Positions 9,206-20,971 are shown, counted from the stretch's first letter. The stretch is DNA of 64,000 nt from Noviherbaspirillum cavernae (GCF_003590875.1 NZ_QYUN01000002.1:1178001-1242000); one strand, 5' to 3'. Made by a program: numbers and translations. The notes: a model not told the origin generated them from the letters alone.

Positions 9206-9263
9206 GGATGTAGCGATCAAATATGTAGCGTCAAATCACGCGCCCGGCTTTGCGCGGGCGCTA

Positions 9264-9290
9264 CAAAAAAACGGCGGAATCAGATCCGCC
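9264..9290 (-). terminator. intrinsic terminator of coaBC
   Basis: On the minus strand a perfect GGCGGA/TCCGCC stem with a six-base loop is followed by G and seven T (A-run at 9265-9271). The stem includes the last codons and the stop of coaBC, so termination is very tight to the gene end. Confidence 0.8.
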
Positions 9291-10470
9291 GCGCAATTTC
9301 TGCAACCAGCTGTCGCGCCAGCACCTGCTTGTCCGCGCGCGGCAGTTGCGCATGGCCGGCGTCATCGAACAGCACCAGTTCGTTTTCATCCCTGCCGAAA
9401 GTCTGGTGGCCGATGTTGCCGACCAAAAGAGGGATGCCTTTCTTTCTGCGTTTTTCTTCGCCGTGCCGCAGCAATTCTTCCGACTCCGCCGCGAAGCCCA
9501 CGCAGTAGGGCCTGCCCGGCATCGCCGCAACGGCGGCGAGAATGTCGGGATTCTGCTCGAAGGCCAGCTGCGGCACGCCGCCGTCCGCGTTCTTCTTGAT
9601 CTTCTGCGCACTGGCATTCGCGACGCGCCAGTCCGCCACCGCCGCAACGGCGACGAACACATCCTGTCCGCTGGCATGCGACATCACGACGTCATGCATC
9701 TGCTGCGCGGTCTGCACGTTGATGCGATGCACGCCGTAGGGCGTGGCCAGTGCCGTCGGGCCCGATACCAGCGTGACTTCCGCGCCCGCTTCGCGCGCGG
9801 CGCGCGCAATCGCGTATCCCATCTTGCCGGAAGAGAGGTTGGTAATGCCGCGCACAGGATCGATCGGTTCGAACGTCGGCCCCGCCGTGATCAGCACCTG
9901 CCTGCCTGCGAGCAGCTTGACATGGAACGCCGCAATCACTTCCTCGACCAACTGTTCCGGCTCCAGCATGCGGCCCATTCCGGTTTCGCCGCATGCCTGG
10001 TCGCCCGCATCGGGGCCGAAAACATGAATCCCGTCTTCCTTCAGCTGGCGCACGTTGCGCTGCGTGGCGGGGTTTTGCCACATCTCCACGTTCATCGCCG
10101 GCGCAACCATCAAAGGCAGGGTCATCGGCCGCGCGACGCACAGGGTCGACAGCAGATCGTCGCATGCACCGTGCGCCAGCTTGGACATGAAATCCGCCGA
10201 ACAGGGCGCGATCACGAGCGCGTCGGCATCGCGGGTGAGATCGATATGCGGCATGTTGTTGCCGATGCGCGCATCCCATTGGTCCGTGAATACATGACGC
10301 CCGGACAGCGCCTGCATTGTCACCGGCGTGATGAACTGCGTCGCCGCCTGCGTCATCACGACCTGCACCGACGCCCCCGCCTTGGCGAGCTGGCGCGTGA
10401 ACTCCGCAGCCTTGTAGCAGGCAATGCCTCCGGTCAGACCCAGGACGATTTTCTTGCCGACGAGATCCAT
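9280..10470 (-). CDS. coaBC: bifunctional phosphopantothenoylcysteine decarboxylase / phosphopantothenate-cysteine ligase
   Basis: Carries out two consecutive steps of coenzyme A synthesis: CTP-dependent coupling of phosphopantothenate with cysteine, then FMN-dependent decarboxylation. The N-terminal CoaC flavoprotein half shows [11 protein letters not shown] at about 11, active His75 in NMPHIDL, the PAMN motif at about 124 and the substrate-clamp Cys160 in ACGETG. The CoaB half begins near 190 ([19 protein letters not shown]) and runs to 396, ending with the flexible KK-containing loop and GFAAE region. ATG 10470 is preceded by GGAG; an upstream in-frame extension lacks family similarity. 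Confidence 0.96.
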   Translation of the reverse strand: MDLVGKKIVLGLTGGIACYKAAEFTRQLAKAGASVQVVMTQAATQFITPVTMQALSGRHVFTDQWDARIGNNMPHIDLTRDADALVIAPCSADFMSKLAHGACDDLLSTLCVARPMTLPLMVAPAMNVEMWQNPATQRNVRQLKEDGIHVFGPDAGDQACGETGMGRMLEPEQLVEEVIAAFHVKLLAGRQVLITAGPTFEPIDPVRGITNLSSGKMGYAIARAAREAGAEVTLVSGPTALATPYGVHRINVQTAQQMHDVVMSHASGQDVFVAVAAVADWRVANASAQKIKKNADGGVPQLAFEQNPDILAAVAAMPGRPYCVGFAAESEELLRHGEEKRRKKGIPLLVGNIGHQTFGRDENELVLFDDAGHAQLPRADKQVLARQLVAEIARRI

Positions 10471-10640
10471 GTGGACTCCAGAACAAATTCGTATCAATTG
10501 GCGCTTCGGAAAAAGCAGGCGCAACCGCCACTGGCCGCGTGCTGCGACACGGTCAGCACGCGTGGCCGGCAGGCTGATGCAGCAATGCCGGAGGCATTTT
10601 GACAGACACGGCGAGTGTAGCAGTTGCCAAAACGCAAGGC

Positions 10641-11138
10641 TTACTTCCCGACCCGGCGCAATTCGTCGATGATGAACAGCACCGCACCGATGCAGATCGC
10701 GCTGTCGGCGATGTTGAACGCGGGCCAGTGCCAGCCGCGGAAGTGCAGATCGAGAAAATCGACCACATGGCCGTACATCACGCGGTCGATCAGGTTGCCG
10801 ATCGCGCCGCCGAGAATCAGCGCCAGCGCCCAGCAGAACATCCGCTGCCCCGCATGCCGCTTCAACAGATACACGATGAATATCGCGGCAGCCACGGCAA
10901 TCGCCGTGAAAAAGTAGCGCTGCCAGCCGGACTCGGTTGCCAGAAAACTGAATGCGGCTCCCTTGTTATACACCAGCACCAGATTGAAGAAGGACGTCAC
11001 CGGGCGCGATGCGCCGTAGGCGAAGGTCTTCAGGATCGTGATCTTGGTGATCTGGTCGAGCAGCACGACGATGGCGGCGATGCCGAGCCACGGGATCAGG
11101 GTGGAGTTGGAGGAGGTGAGGCTGTTTTTCTTGGCCAT
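10641..11138 (-). CDS. lspA: lipoprotein signal peptidase (signal peptidase II)
   Basis: Inner-membrane aspartyl protease that removes signal peptides from prolipoproteins after diacylglyceryl transfer. The 165-residue protein has four hydrophobic segments and the family motifs [27 protein letters not shown] and FNIADSAI. The catalytic pair by family alignment is Asp127 (VVDF) and Asp145 (ADSA). It follows ileS on the same strand, the standard ileS-lspA arrangement. Several lipoproteins in this window (the outer-membrane factor, the M48-like protein) would be its substrates. Confidence 0.96.
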   Translation of the reverse strand: MAKKNSLTSSNSTLIPWLGIAAIVVLLDQITKITILKTFAYGASRPVTSFFNLVLVYNKGAAFSFLATESGWQRYFFTAIAVAAAIFIVYLLKRHAGQRMFCWALALILGGAIGNLIDRVMYGHVVDFLDLHFRGWHWPAFNIADSAICIGAVLFIIDELRRVGK

Positions 11139-11155
11139 ATGGGTATGTAGTCAAG

Positions 11156-11181
11156 GTCATTCCCGCCGCGGCGGGAATGAC
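11156..11181. repeat. perfect intergenic palindrome between ileS and lspA
   Basis: A 12-base perfect stem (GTCATTCCCGCC paired with GGCGGGAATGAC) around a two-base loop. It shares the GTCATTCC end with the elements at 7563 and 32644 but has a different core. No T-run follows on the minus strand, so it is a repeat or mRNA-stability hairpin rather than a clear terminator. Confidence 0.65.
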
Positions 11182-11188
11182 TCGGGAG

Positions 11189-14038
11189 TTATGCGAACCG
11201 GCGTGCCTCGCCGCTGCCGAACAGATTGCTGACGCAGCGTCCGCAGATGTCGGGATGTTCGGCATGTGCGCCGACATCGGCGCGATAGTGCCAGCACCGC
11301 TCGCATTTCTGATGGGCCGACGGCGTGACGATAACAGCTTCCTCCGCTTCGCTTCCCACCTGCGTGACCGTTGCTTGCGATGTGATAAACACGAACTTCA
11401 AGTCATCGTCCAGGCTTTGCAGTAGCGCATGCTTCTTGCCGCTGGCCTTGATCTCGATTTCGGCCTGCAGCGATGAGCCGATGCCGCCGGCCATGCGCAC
11501 CTCTTCCAGCTGCTTGGTGACCTCGGCGCGTAACTCGCGCAGCACCGCGAACTTGCCCAGCAAGGCATCGGCGTCCGCCACCGTCGGCAGCGTGTAATAG
11601 ATCTGCGTGAAGATCGTTTCGTCGCTCGCGGCATACGTCTCCTTGTCCGCGAACACCGTCCATGCTTCCTCCGCCGTGAACGACAGCATTGGCGCCATCA
11701 CGCGCAGCAGCGCATGCGTGATGTGCCAGATCGCGGTCTGCGCCGAGCGACGTGCCGCCGAAGTCGCGCCGCAGGTGTACAGCCGATCCTTCAGGATGTC
11801 GAGGTAGAAGCCGCCGAGGTCCTCCGAGCAATACATCTGCAGCTTGGCAACGACCGGATGGAATTCGTAGACTTCGTAATGCCGGCCGATTTCCCTCTGC
11901 AGTTCGGTCATGCGCGCGATGGCATAGCGGTCGATTTCCAGCATGTCTGCCACCGGCACCGCGTCCCTGACCGGATCGAAGTCGGAGGTGTTGGCCAGCA
12001 GGAAGCGCAAGGTGTTGCGGATACGGCGATACGCTTCCACCACCCGCTTCAGGATTTCCTCCGAAATCGATAGCTCGCCGGAATAGTCGGTTGATGCCAC
12101 CCACAAGCGCAGAATTTCCGCGCCGAGCGTGTCGGAGATTTTCTGCGGCGCGACGGTGTTACCCACTGACTTGGACATCTTCTTGCCCTCGCCATCGACC
12201 ACGAAGCCGTGCGTCAGCAGCGCCTTGTACGGCGGGCAGCGGTTGATCATCGAGGATGTCAGCAGCGACGAATGGAACCAGCCGCGATGCTGGTCCGAAC
12301 CTTCCAGATACAGGTCGGCCGGGAACTGCGATTCTTCCGCATGTGAACCGCGCAGCACCGTTTGGTGCGTGGTGCCGGAATCGAACCAGACATCGAGTGT
12401 GTCCTTGTTCTTCACGTACATCTCGGCGTCGGCGCCCAGCAACTCCTTCGGATCGAGCGCCTGCCACGCTTCGATGCCGCTCTTTTCGACGCGCTTGGCG
12501 ACTTCTTCCAGCAGTTCGGGCGTGCGCGGATGCAGCTCGCCGCTTTCCTTGTGCACGAAGAAAGCCATCGGCACGCCCCACTGGCGTTGGCGCGACAGCG
12601 TCCAGTCCGGACGGTTGGCGATCATGCCATGCAGGCGCGCCTTGCCCCAGCTCGGATAGAACGCAGTGGCGTCGATGCCATCCAGTGCAGTCTGACGCAG
12701 CGTCGGGCCGTCATCCTTGGGTGTCACGTCCATGCCGGCGAACCATTGCGAGGTCGCACGGTAGATGATCGGCTTCTTGTGCCGCCAGCAGTGCATGTAG
12801 CTGTGGTCGAACATGACCAGCTTGAACAGCGAGCCGACTTCTTCCAGCTTGGCGCAGATCGGTTTGGATGCTTCCCAGATCGTCATGCCGCCGAAGAAGG
12901 GCAGCCACGACGCGTATTTGCCGTCGCCCATGACCGGGTTGATGATGGCGTCGTCCTTCATGCCGTGCGCCTTGCACGACACGAAGTCGTCCACGCCGTA
13001 GGCTGGCGAGGAGTGCACGATGCCGGTGCCGGTGTCGAGCGTCACGTACTCGCCGAGATAGATCGGCGACAGGCGGTTGTAGCCCGGATCGGCATCGGCG
13101 AACGGATGCTTGAAGCGGATCATCGACAGCGCGGAGCCGGCGCAAGTGGCGATGATTCTGCCTTCCATGCCATAGCGTTGCAGGCAGCTCTCGACCAGAT
13201 CCTTCGCCAGCAGCAGCAACAGCGGTTCGCCGTTGCGCGAAGTTTGCACCAGCGCGTATTCGAATTCCGGGTGCACGTTCAGCGCCTGGTTGGCGGGGAT
13301 GGTCCACGGCGTGGTGGTCCAGATCACCGCATAGCCCTTGTCGGCCGGCAGTTTCGGCAGGTCGAAAGCTTCTGCGATCCGCTCCGGCTCGGCAAACGGG
13401 AAGCCGACATCGATCGCCGGATCGCGCTTGTCCTGATATTCGACTTCCGCTTCGGCCAGCGCCGAGCCGCAGTCGAAGCACCAGTTGACCGGCTTCAGCC
13501 CGCGATAGACGTAACCTTTTTCGAGGATGGTGCCGAGCGCGCGGATTTCGTCGGCCTCATTGCGGAAATCCATTGTCTTGTATGGACGATCCCACTGGCC
13601 CAGCACGCCGAGGCGGATGAAGTCCTTCTTCTGGCGCTCGATCTGTTCGCTCGCATAGGCGCGCGACTTCGCCAATACTTCTGCCGTCGGCAGGTTCTTG
13701 CCGTGCTGTTTTTCGATCTGGATCTCGATCGGCATGCCGTGGCAATCCCAGCCCGGCACGTATTGCGCGTCGAAGCCCGCCATGTTGCGCGCCTTGACGA
13801 TCATGTCCTTCAGGATCTTGTTGACCGCGTGACCGATGTGGATGTCGCCGTTGGCATACGGCGGGCCGTCGTGCAGGATGAATTTCGGGCGGTTCTTCGA
13901 CGCCTTGCGGATCTTTTCGTAGACCTTTCTCTCCTGCCACTCCTTCACCCATTTCGGTTCGCGCTTGGCCAGATCGCCGCGCATCGGAAAAGCGGTTTCG
14001 GTCAGATTGACCGGATACTTGTTTTTTTGTTCGGACAT
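11189..14038 (-). CDS. ileS: isoleucyl-tRNA synthetase
   Basis: Class I aminoacyl-tRNA synthetase charging tRNA-Ile, with an editing domain against valine. The 949-residue protein has the adenylate motif HIGH in [13 protein letters not shown], the KMSKS loop in [12 protein letters not shown], the CP1 editing insert, the anticodon-binding domain and a C-terminal zinc finger (CERCWHYR and CGRCVSN), as in bacterial IleS. ATG 14038 is chosen because homologues start close to [23 protein letters not shown]; an in-frame upstream extension of 21 codons is unlike the family. It sits between ribF and lspA on one strand, a conserved proteobacterial operon. Confidence 0.97.
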   Translation of the reverse strand: MSEQKNKYPVNLTETAFPMRGDLAKREPKWVKEWQERKVYEKIRKASKNRPKFILHDGPPYANGDIHIGHAVNKILKDMIVKARNMAGFDAQYVPGWDCHGMPIEIQIEKQHGKNLPTAEVLAKSRAYASEQIERQKKDFIRLGVLGQWDRPYKTMDFRNEADEIRALGTILEKGYVYRGLKPVNWCFDCGSALAEAEVEYQDKRDPAIDVGFPFAEPERIAEAFDLPKLPADKGYAVIWTTTPWTIPANQALNVHPEFEYALVQTSRNGEPLLLLLAKDLVESCLQRYGMEGRIIATCAGSALSMIRFKHPFADADPGYNRLSPIYLGEYVTLDTGTGIVHSSPAYGVDDFVSCKAHGMKDDAIINPVMGDGKYASWLPFFGGMTIWEASKPICAKLEEVGSLFKLVMFDHSYMHCWRHKKPIIYRATSQWFAGMDVTPKDDGPTLRQTALDGIDATAFYPSWGKARLHGMIANRPDWTLSRQRQWGVPMAFFVHKESGELHPRTPELLEEVAKRVEKSGIEAWQALDPKELLGADAEMYVKNKDTLDVWFDSGTTHQTVLRGSHAEESQFPADLYLEGSDQHRGWFHSSLLTSSMINRCPPYKALLTHGFVVDGEGKKMSKSVGNTVAPQKISDTLGAEILRLWVASTDYSGELSISEEILKRVVEAYRRIRNTLRFLLANTSDFDPVRDAVPVADMLEIDRYAIARMTELQREIGRHYEVYEFHPVVAKLQMYCSEDLGGFYLDILKDRLYTCGATSAARRSAQTAIWHITHALLRVMAPMLSFTAEEAWTVFADKETYAASDETIFTQIYYTLPTVADADALLGKFAVLRELRAEVTKQLEEVRMAGGIGSSLQAEIEIKASGKKHALLQSLDDDLKFVFITSQATVTQVGSEAEEAVIVTPSAHQKCERCWHYRADVGAHAEHPDICGRCVSNLFGSGEARRFA

Positions 14039-14097
14039 GGTGTTTTCAATCGTAAAAATCGGTGGATCAAACAATGCGGACGACGCTGGTTTGATCG

Positions 14098-15075
14098 TCA
14101 AATTCGATCGGTCGCGGAGATGGCGGAAGCGTCCGGTTGCCTGAAATACGCGCGGGCATTCGCCTCGTCGCGCGCGATGGCGTCGGTCAGCGCCGGCAGG
14201 TCGATGAACTTTTCCTCATCGCGCAGCTTCTTCATGAACTCGACCCGGATCAGCTTGCCGTAGCACTGTTGCGCATAGTCGAACACATAGGTTTCCAGCA
14301 GCACGCGCCCGCTGTCCTCGATGGTGGGCCGCACGCCGAGGCTGGCGACGCCGGGCAGCGGCTTGTCCGCGAGGCCGTGCACCTGCACCACGAAGATGCC
14401 GGACAGCGCGGGCCGCTTGTGGACGACGCGCAGATTCATGGTCGGGAAACCGATGGTCCGGCCGAGCTTCTTGCCGTGGACGACGTGTCCCGATATCGAA
14501 TAAGGATGCCCGAGCAGTTGTGCCGCGTGTTCGAAATCGCTCTGTGCCAGCGCGGCGCGGACGGAGGAGGAGGAGATGCGCGTGCCGTTGTTCGTGACAG
14601 TGGGCATGGCTTCGACATGGAAACCGAACTTCTTCCCGGCTGCAGTCAGCGATGCGATATCGCCCGCGCGCTTCGCCCCGTAACGGAAGTCTTCGCCGAC
14701 CATCAGCCACTTCACGTGCAAGCCCTGCACCAGCACCCTTTCAACGAAATCATCGGGAGACATGGACGCGAAATGCGCGTTGAAATGCTCGACGATGACG
14801 CGATCGATGCCGGCATTCTGCAAGGACTGCAGCTTGTCGCGCAGACTGGCGATGCGGGTCGGCGCCTTGGACAGGTCGCCTGCGAGCCGTGCGAAAAACT
14901 CGCGCGGATGCGGCTCGAAGGTCATGACCGCAGCTTCCACTCCCAGTTTCGTTGCCGCTTCCCGCACGTGTGCCAGCAGCGCTTGATGTCCGCGATGCAC
15001 GCCGTCGAAATTGCCAATCGTCAATGCGCAGGGCGCACGCGATGCGGCATTGGGAAGTCCGCGAAATACCTTCAT
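14098..15075 (-). CDS. ribF: bifunctional riboflavin kinase / FAD synthetase
   Basis: Converts riboflavin to FMN and then to FAD. The N-terminal adenylyltransferase half carries [11 protein letters not shown] and the ISSSSVR motif; the C-terminal flavokinase half carries [11 protein letters not shown] and the acidic ETYVFDY segment. From ATG 15075 it has 325 residues, normal for the family. An upstream TTG (15102) would add nine unlikely residues. It is first in the ribF-ileS-lspA run. Confidence 0.95.
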   Translation of the reverse strand: MKVFRGLPNAASRAPCALTIGNFDGVHRGHQALLAHVREAATKLGVEAAVMTFEPHPREFFARLAGDLSKAPTRIASLRDKLQSLQNAGIDRVIVEHFNAHFASMSPDDFVERVLVQGLHVKWLMVGEDFRYGAKRAGDIASLTAAGKKFGFHVEAMPTVTNNGTRISSSSVRAALAQSDFEHAAQLLGHPYSISGHVVHGKKLGRTIGFPTMNLRVVHKRPALSGIFVVQVHGLADKPLPGVASLGVRPTIEDSGRVLLETYVFDYAQQCYGKLIRVEFMKKLRDEEKFIDLPALTDAIARDEANARAYFRQPDASAISATDRI

Positions 15076-15154
15076 ACAGGTGATAGGAGAAAACTGCCGC
15101 AAAACTTTGAATTATAAATGCTTTCCTTCGGTTTTCCTTGCGGCAAGAACGCGC

Positions 15155-16030
15155 TTACGAGGCATCGTGCCTGGCCGCGCCCAAGGGGTCTTGGCGGTAA
15201 TACCGGGAGAGCAGACGATAAATTTCCGGGTAGGCATCCGCCAACGGCTGCGGCAAAACGAAAAACGCTTCCGAGGCCACGGCAAAGAATTCCGCCGGAT
15301 GACTGGCCGCATAAGGGTCGAGCGGCAACTCCGCGAACAGCGCCTCATGCAGGCTTGCATGAACGTCATCGTTTTCATCGAAGTCATCCGGCAACTGACG
15401 GTCGAGCGCATCCACTTGCCTGGTAAAGTCTTCATACGCCGCCGTGAATTCCCGTTGCCATGCCTGCGGTCCGATGTCGCGATGATAGTCCGCAAGAAAC
15501 GGCGGGCAGCCGTTCGCTCCGCCATCCCCCATATCTATTTTGTGGGCGAATTCGTGGATAACAACGTTGTAGCCGGGCGCATCGGATGCTTCGACGTCTT
15601 CCCAGGACAATACGACTGCGCCGCCCGCATCCAATGCCTCGCCGGAGACGGGAGCGCGCCACTCATGCACCACGCCGGCCTCGTCCATTTCGCTCTGCGG
15701 CACGACGAAGGCGGCCGGATAAACGATGATGCCTGCCATGTCATCGTACAAGTCGAGAGTCAGATTCAATACCGGCAAGCTTGCCTGCAGCGCAATCAGA
15801 ACGGCGATTTCGTCGGTCAGTTCAAGTCCGCCGGCGGAGGTGAATGTTTTTTTGTCAAGCAATGCTTCGCATAAACGCTTGAGGCGCTCCAAGTCATGGG
15901 GCGGCAGTCGTTGGAGAAAGGGAAGGCGGGCAACGCAATCCCGCCAGAGCGCGTCGGGGATGCGAGGAACATGTCGATGAAAGAGTCGGCGCAGCCATTG
16001 CATGGGCCTATTGTCACGGAAATCATTCAT
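15155..16030 (-). CDS. MtfA-like M90-family zinc peptidase
   Basis: Resembles MtfA (Mlc titration factor A), a soluble zinc aminopeptidase-like protein that in enterobacteria binds the repressor Mlc. The zinc motif HEFAHKID is intact, followed by the family segments NGCPPFL and HPAEFFAVASEAFF supplying the third ligand region. The start is uncertain: ATG 16030 is used, but an ATG at 16003 (MQWLRRLF) would match the short N-terminus of many homologues, and neither has a strong ribosome site. No mlc or ptsG gene is near, so the regulatory role known in E. coli should not be assumed. Confidence 0.85.
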   Translation of the reverse strand: MNDFRDNRPMQWLRRLFHRHVPRIPDALWRDCVARLPFLQRLPPHDLERLKRLCEALLDKKTFTSAGGLELTDEIAVLIALQASLPVLNLTLDLYDDMAGIIVYPAAFVVPQSEMDEAGVVHEWRAPVSGEALDAGGAVVLSWEDVEASDAPGYNVVIHEFAHKIDMGDGGANGCPPFLADYHRDIGPQAWQREFTAAYEDFTRQVDALDRQLPDDFDENDDVHASLHEALFAELPLDPYAASHPAEFFAVASEAFFVLPQPLADAYPEIYRLLSRYYRQDPLGAARHDAS

Positions 16031-16147
16031 CCGCGACAACACTCTTTTTCGCCATGCGGGCGACAAGTATCGCCATGTGTTGGGGCGCGCTGGTTTCCCG
16101 TCGCGCCCAGCATGGCTGGATACTGCAGTTTCGGGATGAAAACGGAC

Positions 16148-16564
16148 CTAACGCTTGCTCATGAATTGCTCCAGCAGCGATGCGACATCGCCGAAGCCGC
16201 CCTGCGGCGCTTGTCCGTTGGGCGTCAACTTGTCCACCAGTCCAGGCAGCAATTCGCTCAATTGGCTGGCGGTTTCATTCTGCGACAGGCCGGCGGTCTC
16301 CGAAATCTGTTCCAGCTCGCCGCCGCCCAGTGCTTGCTGAATCTGCTCGCTGGAGATCGGCATGTTCTGGCCGCTGCCGATCCAAGAGTTGACGACATCG
16401 CCCAGCCCGGCTTCCTGAAATTTCCCTGCCAAGCCGGACAGGCCGCCAGTCTGGCCATCGTTCGACAGCATGGAAAGCGCGGCTTGCAGCAGCCGCATTT
16501 TCGGATCGGCCATTTGTGCCTGGCCGCCGCCGAACATACCGAGTGCACTGTCCAGAAGTCCCAT
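16148..16564 (-). CDS. YidB-like DUF937 protein
   Basis: A 138-residue glycine- and glutamine-rich protein beginning MGLLDSALGMFGGG, typical of YidB/DUF937 proteins, with the C-terminal LSELLPGLVDKLTPNGQAP segment of the family. Molecular function is unknown. The start is secure: a near-perfect AAGGAGGT stands in front of the ATG. There is no signal peptide or membrane segment. It lies between rsmE and the MtfA-like gene on the same strand. Confidence 0.88.
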   Translation of the reverse strand: MGLLDSALGMFGGGQAQMADPKMRLLQAALSMLSNDGQTGGLSGLAGKFQEAGLGDVVNSWIGSGQNMPISSEQIQQALGGGELEQISETAGLSQNETASQLSELLPGLVDKLTPNGQAPQGGFGDVASLLEQFMSKR

Positions 16565-16666
16565 GGTTTACCTCCTTTTAAGGTGATCGACTGAATGGTC
16601 AAGTGACCACAATAGGGGCAGGACGCTGCGTTGCAAATACAAACCGGGGCGATGTTTGATTTCGAT

Positions 16667-17392
16667 TTACATCTCGCCCCAAATCGCATTCATGGCGGAA
16701 ACAGCTGCCAAGCCTGCGGTTTCCGTGCGCAGCACTCGTTGTCCAATCGACAATGCCAATACGCCTTGCGCGCGCGCGGCATCTTCTTCCTGTTTCGTGA
16801 AGCCGCCTTCCGGCCCGATCAACAGGCTCACCGACTGTGGCGAATGGTGCCGTGCCCAGTCGGAAAACGATTGCTCGGCGCGCGGCGTCAGGAGAATGCG
16901 CGTGTGCAAGTCTTGCTGGCCGACCCATTGGTGAAAATCCAACGGTTCGGCCAGATGCGCCAGCCGGTTGCGGCCGCTTTGCTCCGAGGCCGCGACGATG
17001 ATTCCCTGCCAATGCGCGGCTTTCTTTTCCGCCCGCTCCGCTGAAAGCCGGACTACGCAGCGTTGCGCGGTCAGCGGTTGAATCGCGGTGACGCCGAGTT
17101 CAACAGCCTTTTCGATGATCCAGTCCATCTTGGACGCTTCCGGCAGCGCCTGGGCCAGCTTGATCGCGTAGGGCAATTCGGCCTCACGCGGTGAAAAGGT
17201 CTTGATCTCCGCGCTTGCGCGTTTCTTGTCAATCTCCGTCAGTGTGGCGGTATATTCGCCGCCTTCGCCATTGAACAGCGTGATGTTGTCGCCATGCGCC
17301 ATGCGCAGCACGCGCACGTGGTGGGCGACGTGATCGGGCAGGGAAATTATGGCGCCGACCTGCAGAGATTGGGGATCGAAGAAGCGTGGCAT
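16667..17392 (-). CDS. rsmE: 16S rRNA m3U1498 methyltransferase
   Basis: SPOUT-class methyltransferase that modifies U1498 of 16S rRNA. The 241-residue protein has an N-terminal PUA-like part (HHVRVLRM) and the C-terminal knot with [15 protein letters not shown] and LRTETAG, which bind S-adenosylmethionine. Length and motifs match the family. It is divergent from tkt across a 255-base gap. Confidence 0.95.
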   Translation of the reverse strand: MPRFFDPQSLQVGAIISLPDHVAHHVRVLRMAHGDNITLFNGEGGEYTATLTEIDKKRASAEIKTFSPREAELPYAIKLAQALPEASKMDWIIEKAVELGVTAIQPLTAQRCVVRLSAERAEKKAAHWQGIIVAASEQSGRNRLAHLAEPLDFHQWVGQQDLHTRILLTPRAEQSFSDWARHHSPQSVSLLIGPEGGFTKQEEDAARAQGVLALSIGQRVLRTETAGLAAVSAMNAIWGEM

Positions 17393-17647
17393 GTATCAAT
17401 ATGTCATGGAGGCGGAATCGAACGTCCGGGGCGGGAAATGAATATACATGAGGGAGGCTGCCGAGTGCATTTCGGAAACGTGGTTTCCCGTTGTCCGGTG
17501 CAACGAGCGATGCGCGGGCAAAGGATGCTTCACGGCCGATATCGAATTGCCAATTCTAATTCGGGGTGCGTCTGTCTGGTAAAATATGCGGCTTTGCACC
17601 ATACCGTTCCAACCGGTCGCCACGACCCGCCACTTACGCTGAAAAAC

Positions 17648-19642
17648 ATGACTTCCACGCTCCCGACTACCAAGATGGCCAATGCAATCCGCGCATTGGC
17701 AATGGATGCAGTACAAAAGGCAAATTCCGGCCATCCCGGCATGCCGATGGGGATGGCGGAAATTGCCGTTGCACTGTGGGGCAAGCATTATCGTCACAAT
17801 CCGGCCAATCCGCACTGGGTCAATCGCGACCGCTTCGTGGTGTCCAATGGCCACGGTTCGATGCTGCACTATGCATTGCTGCATTTGACAGGTTACGACC
17901 TGTCGATGGAGGAAATCAGGAATTTCCGTCAACTGCATTCGAAGACTCCGGGCCATCCGGAAGTGCACATCACGCCAGGCATCGAAACCACGACCGGCCC
18001 GCTGGGACAGGGCTTGACCAATGCGGTCGGCATGGCGCTGGCGGAAAAATTGCTCGCCGCCGAATTCAACAAGCCGGGTTTCGACGTGGTCGATCACCAC
18101 ACCTATGTGCTCCTTGGCGATGGTTGCCTGATGGAAGGCATCTCGCATGAGGCATGCTCGCTGGCCGGCACGCTGCGCCTGTCCAGGCTGATTGCCCTGT
18201 ACGACGACAACGGCATTTCGATCGACGGCAAGGTGGATGGCTGGTTCCTGGATGACACGCCGAAGCGTTTCGAGGCATATCACTGGAACGTGATCCGCGA
18301 TGTCGATGGACACAATGTCGATGCGGTCAACGCTGCCATCGCGCAGGCGAAGACATCGGACAAGCCGACCTTGATCTGCTGCAAGACGGTCATCGGCAAA
18401 GGCGCGCCCAATATGCAGGGTACCGACAAGGTGCATGGTGCCGCGCTGGGCGACAAGGAAATCGCCGCAACGCGCGAAGCGATCGACTGGGCCAATGCAC
18501 CATTCGAGATTCCGTCCGATGTCTATTCCGCATGGAATGCGAAAGAGACAGGCAGCAAGCTGGAAGGGGAGTGGGACGCCTTGTTCAAGGCCTATGGCGA
18601 GCGCTATCCGCAAGAAGCCGGCGAGTTGGTGCGCCGCATGAAAGGCGAACTGCCGGGCAATCTCGATGCTGCGGTCGAGGCATACATCGCCTCCTGCGTC
18701 GAGAAGAAGGAAACGATTGCCACTCGCAAGGCCAGCCAGAACGCGATCCAGGCGTTGGCACAGGTATTGCCGGAGTTTCTCGGCGGTTCCGCCGACCTGA
18801 CCGGCTCGAACCTGACCAACTGGAAGGAGTCCGTTGCCGTCCGCGCCGACCAGCCGGGCAATCACATCAATTACGGCGTGCGCGAGTTCGGCATGTCGGC
18901 CGTGATGAACGGCATCGCGTTGCATGGCGGTTTCATTCCGTTCGGCGCTACCTTCCTCACGTTCTCGGATTACAGCCGCAATGCGATCCGCATGGCGGCG
19001 CTGATGAAGACGCGCTCGATCTTCGTGTTCACACATGATTCGATCGGCCTGGGCGAAGACGGCCCGACGCACCAGTCGGTCGAGCACGTGTCGAGCCTGC
19101 GCCTGATCCCGCAACTGGACAACTGGCGTCCGTGCGACACCGTGGAATCGGCAATCGCATGGAAAAATGCAGTCAAGCGCAAGGACGGTCCGAGCACCTT
19201 GATCTTCTCGCGCCAGAACCTGCCGTTCATGGAGCGCAATGCGGATCAGATCGCGAACATCGACAAGGGCGCTTACGTGCTGCGCGATGCGGCAGGTGCG
19301 AAGGCGGTGCTGATCGCCACAGGGTCTGAAGTGGAGCTGGCGGTCAAGGCAGCAGATGAACTGGCGAAGCAGGGAATCCCGGTGCGCGTGGTGTCGATGC
19401 CGAGCACGGACGTATTCGATCGCCAGGATGCGGCATACAAGACCAGTGTGTTGCCGAAGGGCCTGCCGCGTGTCGCGGTGGAAGCCGGCGTGACCGCCTT
19501 CTGGCACAAGTATGTCGGCCTTGAAGGTGCAGTGGTGGGTATCGATACCTTCGGCGAATCCGCACCGGCGGGTGTGCTGTTCAAGCATTTCGGCTTCACG
19601 ACCGAGCGCGTCGTGGAGACTGTGAAATCGGTTTTAGTTTGA
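17648..19642 (+). CDS. tkt: transketolase
   Basis: Thiamine-diphosphate enzyme of the pentose phosphate and, where present, Calvin pathways, moving two-carbon ketol units between sugar phosphates. The 664-residue protein shows the N-terminal [14 protein letters not shown], the ThDP/metal motif [13 protein letters not shown], the pyrimidine-domain segment with [11 protein letters not shown] and [11 protein letters not shown], and the C-terminal domain. ATG 17648 fits the family start ([14 protein letters not shown] follows after ten residues); the frame is open far upstream but without similarity. gap follows 146 bases downstream, a common betaproteobacterial central-carbon pair. Confidence 0.96.
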   Translation: MTSTLPTTKMANAIRALAMDAVQKANSGHPGMPMGMAEIAVALWGKHYRHNPANPHWVNRDRFVVSNGHGSMLHYALLHLTGYDLSMEEIRNFRQLHSKTPGHPEVHITPGIETTTGPLGQGLTNAVGMALAEKLLAAEFNKPGFDVVDHHTYVLLGDGCLMEGISHEACSLAGTLRLSRLIALYDDNGISIDGKVDGWFLDDTPKRFEAYHWNVIRDVDGHNVDAVNAAIAQAKTSDKPTLICCKTVIGKGAPNMQGTDKVHGAALGDKEIAATREAIDWANAPFEIPSDVYSAWNAKETGSKLEGEWDALFKAYGERYPQEAGELVRRMKGELPGNLDAAVEAYIASCVEKKETIATRKASQNAIQALAQVLPEFLGGSADLTGSNLTNWKESVAVRADQPGNHINYGVREFGMSAVMNGIALHGGFIPFGATFLTFSDYSRNAIRMAALMKTRSIFVFTHDSIGLGEDGPTHQSVEHVSSLRLIPQLDNWRPCDTVESAIAWKNAVKRKDGPSTLIFSRQNLPFMERNADQIANIDKGAYVLRDAAGAKAVLIATGSEVELAVKAADELAKQGIPVRVVSMPSTDVFDRQDAAYKTSVLPKGLPRVAVEAGVTAFWHKYVGLEGAVVGIDTFGESAPAGVLFKHFGFTTERVVETVKSVLV

Positions 19643-19653
19643 TTTGATATTTC

Positions 19654-19753
19654 CAGCTCCTCCCCCTTCAAGGCGGAGGCTGGGTGGGGGATGGGTTTTC
19701 AGCCATGCGTGACCCATCCCCACCCAACCCTCCCTTTGAAGGGGAGGGGGCTG
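19654..19753. repeat. 100-base inverted repeat between tkt and gap, family B
   Basis: Left arm 19654-19695 and right arm 19713-19753 pair almost completely around a 17-base loop. The arms contain the core CCCTTCAAGGGGAGGG in one or other orientation. Shorter copies of the same core occur at 57069-57093 and 59807-59829. No open frame or T-run explains it; it would fold into a very stable hairpin in a tkt-gap transcript. Confidence 0.75.
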
Positions 19754-19788
19754 AATGATTACCTTGCTTTTTCATTCAGGAGAAAACC

Positions 19789-20799
19789 ATGACCATTCGC
19801 GTCGCAATCAACGGCTATGGCCGTATCGGTCGCAACATCCTTCGTGCGCATTACGAAGGCGGCAAGAAAAATGACATCCAGATCGTTGCGATCAACGATC
19901 TCGGCAATGCGCAATCCAACGCGCACCTGACCCGCTACGACACGGCGCACGGCAAGTTCCCGGGCACGGTTGAAGTCGATGGCGATTTCATGATCGTCAA
20001 CGGCGACAAGATCAAGGTCTTCGCGCAACGCAATCCGGCTGAAATCCCATGGGGCGAGCTGAATGTTGACGTCGTGCTCGAATGCACCGGCTTCTTCACC
20101 ACCAAGGAAAAGGCATCGGCCCACCTGAAAGGCGGCGCGAAGAAAGTCATCATTTCCGCACCGGGTGGCAAGGACGTGGATGCGACCGTCGTGTTCGGCG
20201 TCAACGAGAAGGTGCTGAAGGCCTCCGACACCGTGATCTCCAACGCATCGTGCACCACCAACTGCCTCGCGCCGCTGGTCAAGCCGCTGCACGACAAGAT
20301 CGGCGTGGTCAACGGCTTGATGACCACGGTCCATGCTTACACCAATGACCAGGTGCTGACCGACGTGATGCACGAAGACCTGCGCCGCGCCCGTTCCGCC
20401 ACCCAGTCGATGATCCCGACCAAGACCGGTGCCGCAGCCGCTGTCGGCCTCGTGCTACCGGAACTGAACGGCAAGCTGGACGGCTACGCGATCCGCGTTC
20501 CGACCATCAACGTCTCCATCGTTGACCTGTCCTTCATCGCCGCGCGCGACACGACCGTCGATGAAATCAATGCGATCATGAAGGAAGCGTCCGACGGTGC
20601 GTTGAAGGGCATCCTGACCTATCAAACCGAACCGCTCGTCTCCGTGGATTTCAACCACAATCCGGCATCGAGCAATTTCGACGCGACCCTGACCAAGGTG
20701 TCCGGTCGTCTGGTGAAAGTGTCCTCGTGGTATGACAACGAGTGGGGCTTCTCCAACCGCATGCTGGATACCACTGTTGCATTGATGGCTGCAAAATAA
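19789..20799 (+). CDS. gap: glyceraldehyde-3-phosphate dehydrogenase, type I
   Basis: NAD-dependent glycolytic enzyme oxidising and phosphorylating glyceraldehyde-3-phosphate. The 336-residue protein has the Rossmann start [15 protein letters not shown] binding the ribose, catalytic Cys155 in SNASCTTNC, and the S-loop. A good AGGAG precedes the ATG. A strong terminator follows at 20846, so tkt and gap, if co-transcribed, end here. Confidence 0.96.
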   Translation: MTIRVAINGYGRIGRNILRAHYEGGKKNDIQIVAINDLGNAQSNAHLTRYDTAHGKFPGTVEVDGDFMIVNGDKIKVFAQRNPAEIPWGELNVDVVLECTGFFTTKEKASAHLKGGAKKVIISAPGGKDVDATVVFGVNEKVLKASDTVISNASCTTNCLAPLVKPLHDKIGVVNGLMTTVHAYTNDQVLTDVMHEDLRRARSATQSMIPTKTGAAAAVGLVLPELNGKLDGYAIRVPTINVSIVDLSFIAARDTTVDEINAIMKEASDGALKGILTYQTEPLVSVDFNHNPASSNFDATLTKVSGRLVKVSSWYDNEWGFSNRMLDTTVALMAAK

Positions 20800-20845
20800 T
20801 CTCTGACAGCAAGCATGGATGCCTCCATGCGTAGCGACGGATGAC

Positions 20846-20874
20846 AAACGCCCCACACGATGGGGCGTTTTGTT
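20846..20874 (+). terminator. intrinsic terminator of gap
   Basis: AAACGCCCCA pairs with TGGGGCGTTT around a CACGA loop, followed by TGTTATTTT. Position 47 bases after the gap stop fits its role. Confidence 0.85.
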
Positions 20875-20971
20875 ATTTTGATATATTGAATCGTTGTTTG
20901 GGCAACGCTGGCGTGGGCAGCGCCATGCTGTATCGATGTGACGTTGCCGCGCCGTTCATCACGGGACGCGT

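Noticed and set aside
9240..9261. GCGCCCG/CGGGCGC hairpin upstream of dut as a terminator
   Set aside because: On the minus strand no T-run follows it; the neighbouring stem at 9273-9290 with seven T is the real terminator.
14039..14097. Leader or riboswitch control before ileS
   Set aside because: The 59-base gap holds no T-box, hairpin or Ile-rich frame; ribF-ileS read-through explains expression.
17530..17590. TTGCCA and TAAAAT upstream of tkt as a promoter
   Set aside because: The two hexamers are 27 bases apart, too far for a sigma-70 promoter, and no better pair is convincing.
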